From Platanthera guangdongensis (taxonomy: Eukaryota; Streptophyta; Magnoliopsida; Asparagales; Orchidaceae), in NCBI GenBank assembly GCA_039583875.1, contig CM077162.1, positions 66,337,259 through 66,401,258 of the forward strand: a stretch of 64,000 bases of DNA, given 5' to 3'. Shown piece after piece: positions 63,969 to 64,000 of the stretch. The notes under the pieces are model-generated. The model ran no database searches. It saw only the letters and a list, made by a program, of their open reading frames with translations, and was not told the origin of the DNA. Numbering within the stretch: the first letter of the stretch is position 1; each line of letters starts with the position of its first letter. The position numbers and the translations under genes were made by a program.

Positions 63969-63982
63969 TTGGTATCAGAGGG
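63969..63982 (+). other. Primer binding site of element H
   Basis: TTGGTATCAGAGGG one base after the LTR end. The internal region of H continues beyond the window. Confidence 0.8.
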
Positions 63983-64000
63983 GGGTTGGTTTGACAAGTT

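Overview
The window is a stack of nested LTR retrotransposons from a large, repeat-rich plant genome, probably a eudicot. I see no host gene, tRNA, rRNA or CRISPR array. The evidence is Ty1/copia reverse transcriptases of the SIRE/Maximus type (YVDDIIFG), a Ty3/gypsy chromovirus-like pol (FIDDILVYS), initiator-methionine tRNA primer sites (TGGTATCAGAGC) and 5-bp target duplications. I name the elements L, A, B, C, D, E, F, G, H and T.

Layout. L (minus, 1-5380, open at the left edge) has an intact gag, no pol and an intact third ORF. A (plus, about 5578-13890) is a decayed SIRE-type element with pol, ORF3 and a 3' LTR; it sits inside the ORF3 of B. B (plus) survives as the end of ORF3 plus one 3' LTR of about 1.4 kb. 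That LTR is cut into four pieces (14935-15494, 21550-21649, 50718-50947, 55141-55644) by D, E and F. D (15495-21544, duplication GAAGA) is a very young element whose two 1859-bp LTRs differ at one position I can see. E (minus, 21650-50712, GATGC) is an older relative of D. E carries C in one LTR (23544-46055, GTTTC), and C carries the gypsy element T in its RNase H coding (30443-40318, ACCAA). F (50948-55135, GAGTC) is a gag-only element. To the right lie an unclassified GC-rich block, then G (minus, decayed copia pol), whose LTR is broken by the 3-kb LTR of gypsy-like element H, which leaves the window at the right. LTR divergence fits the nesting: E about 13%, C about 6%, T about 2.5%, F about 10%, D about 0.05%.

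Main observation. The LTR U3 of A, C, D/E, F, T, H and L is packed with a short, element-specific inverted repeat: GTGTCGACAC in A, TACTCGAGTA in C, GCGGACT/AGTCCGC in D/E, GAGCTC words in F, ACACGGCCGTGT in T, CTCGAGAA in H, CGAGAATC/GATTCTCG in L. The array lies upstream of a TATA box in A, C, D/E, H and L. In A, C and more weakly L, the same motif appears a second time inside the element, between the end of pol (or its remains) and ORF3; in A and C that copy is followed by its own TATA box 100-140 bp before the ORF3 start. G shows an array and TATA with ORF3 missing. This suggests an internal promoter for ORF3 that reuses the element's own enhancer array, or an array bound by a factor the element encodes. 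ORF3 is conserved among L, A, B and C and is kept intact in L, which has lost all of pol.

Other points: all three catalytic D, D, E residues of the integrase are replaced in both D and E, although the D frame is open and D is very young; T has a candidate 91-bp intron that would join gag and pol in frame; four of the nested insertions hit LTRs.
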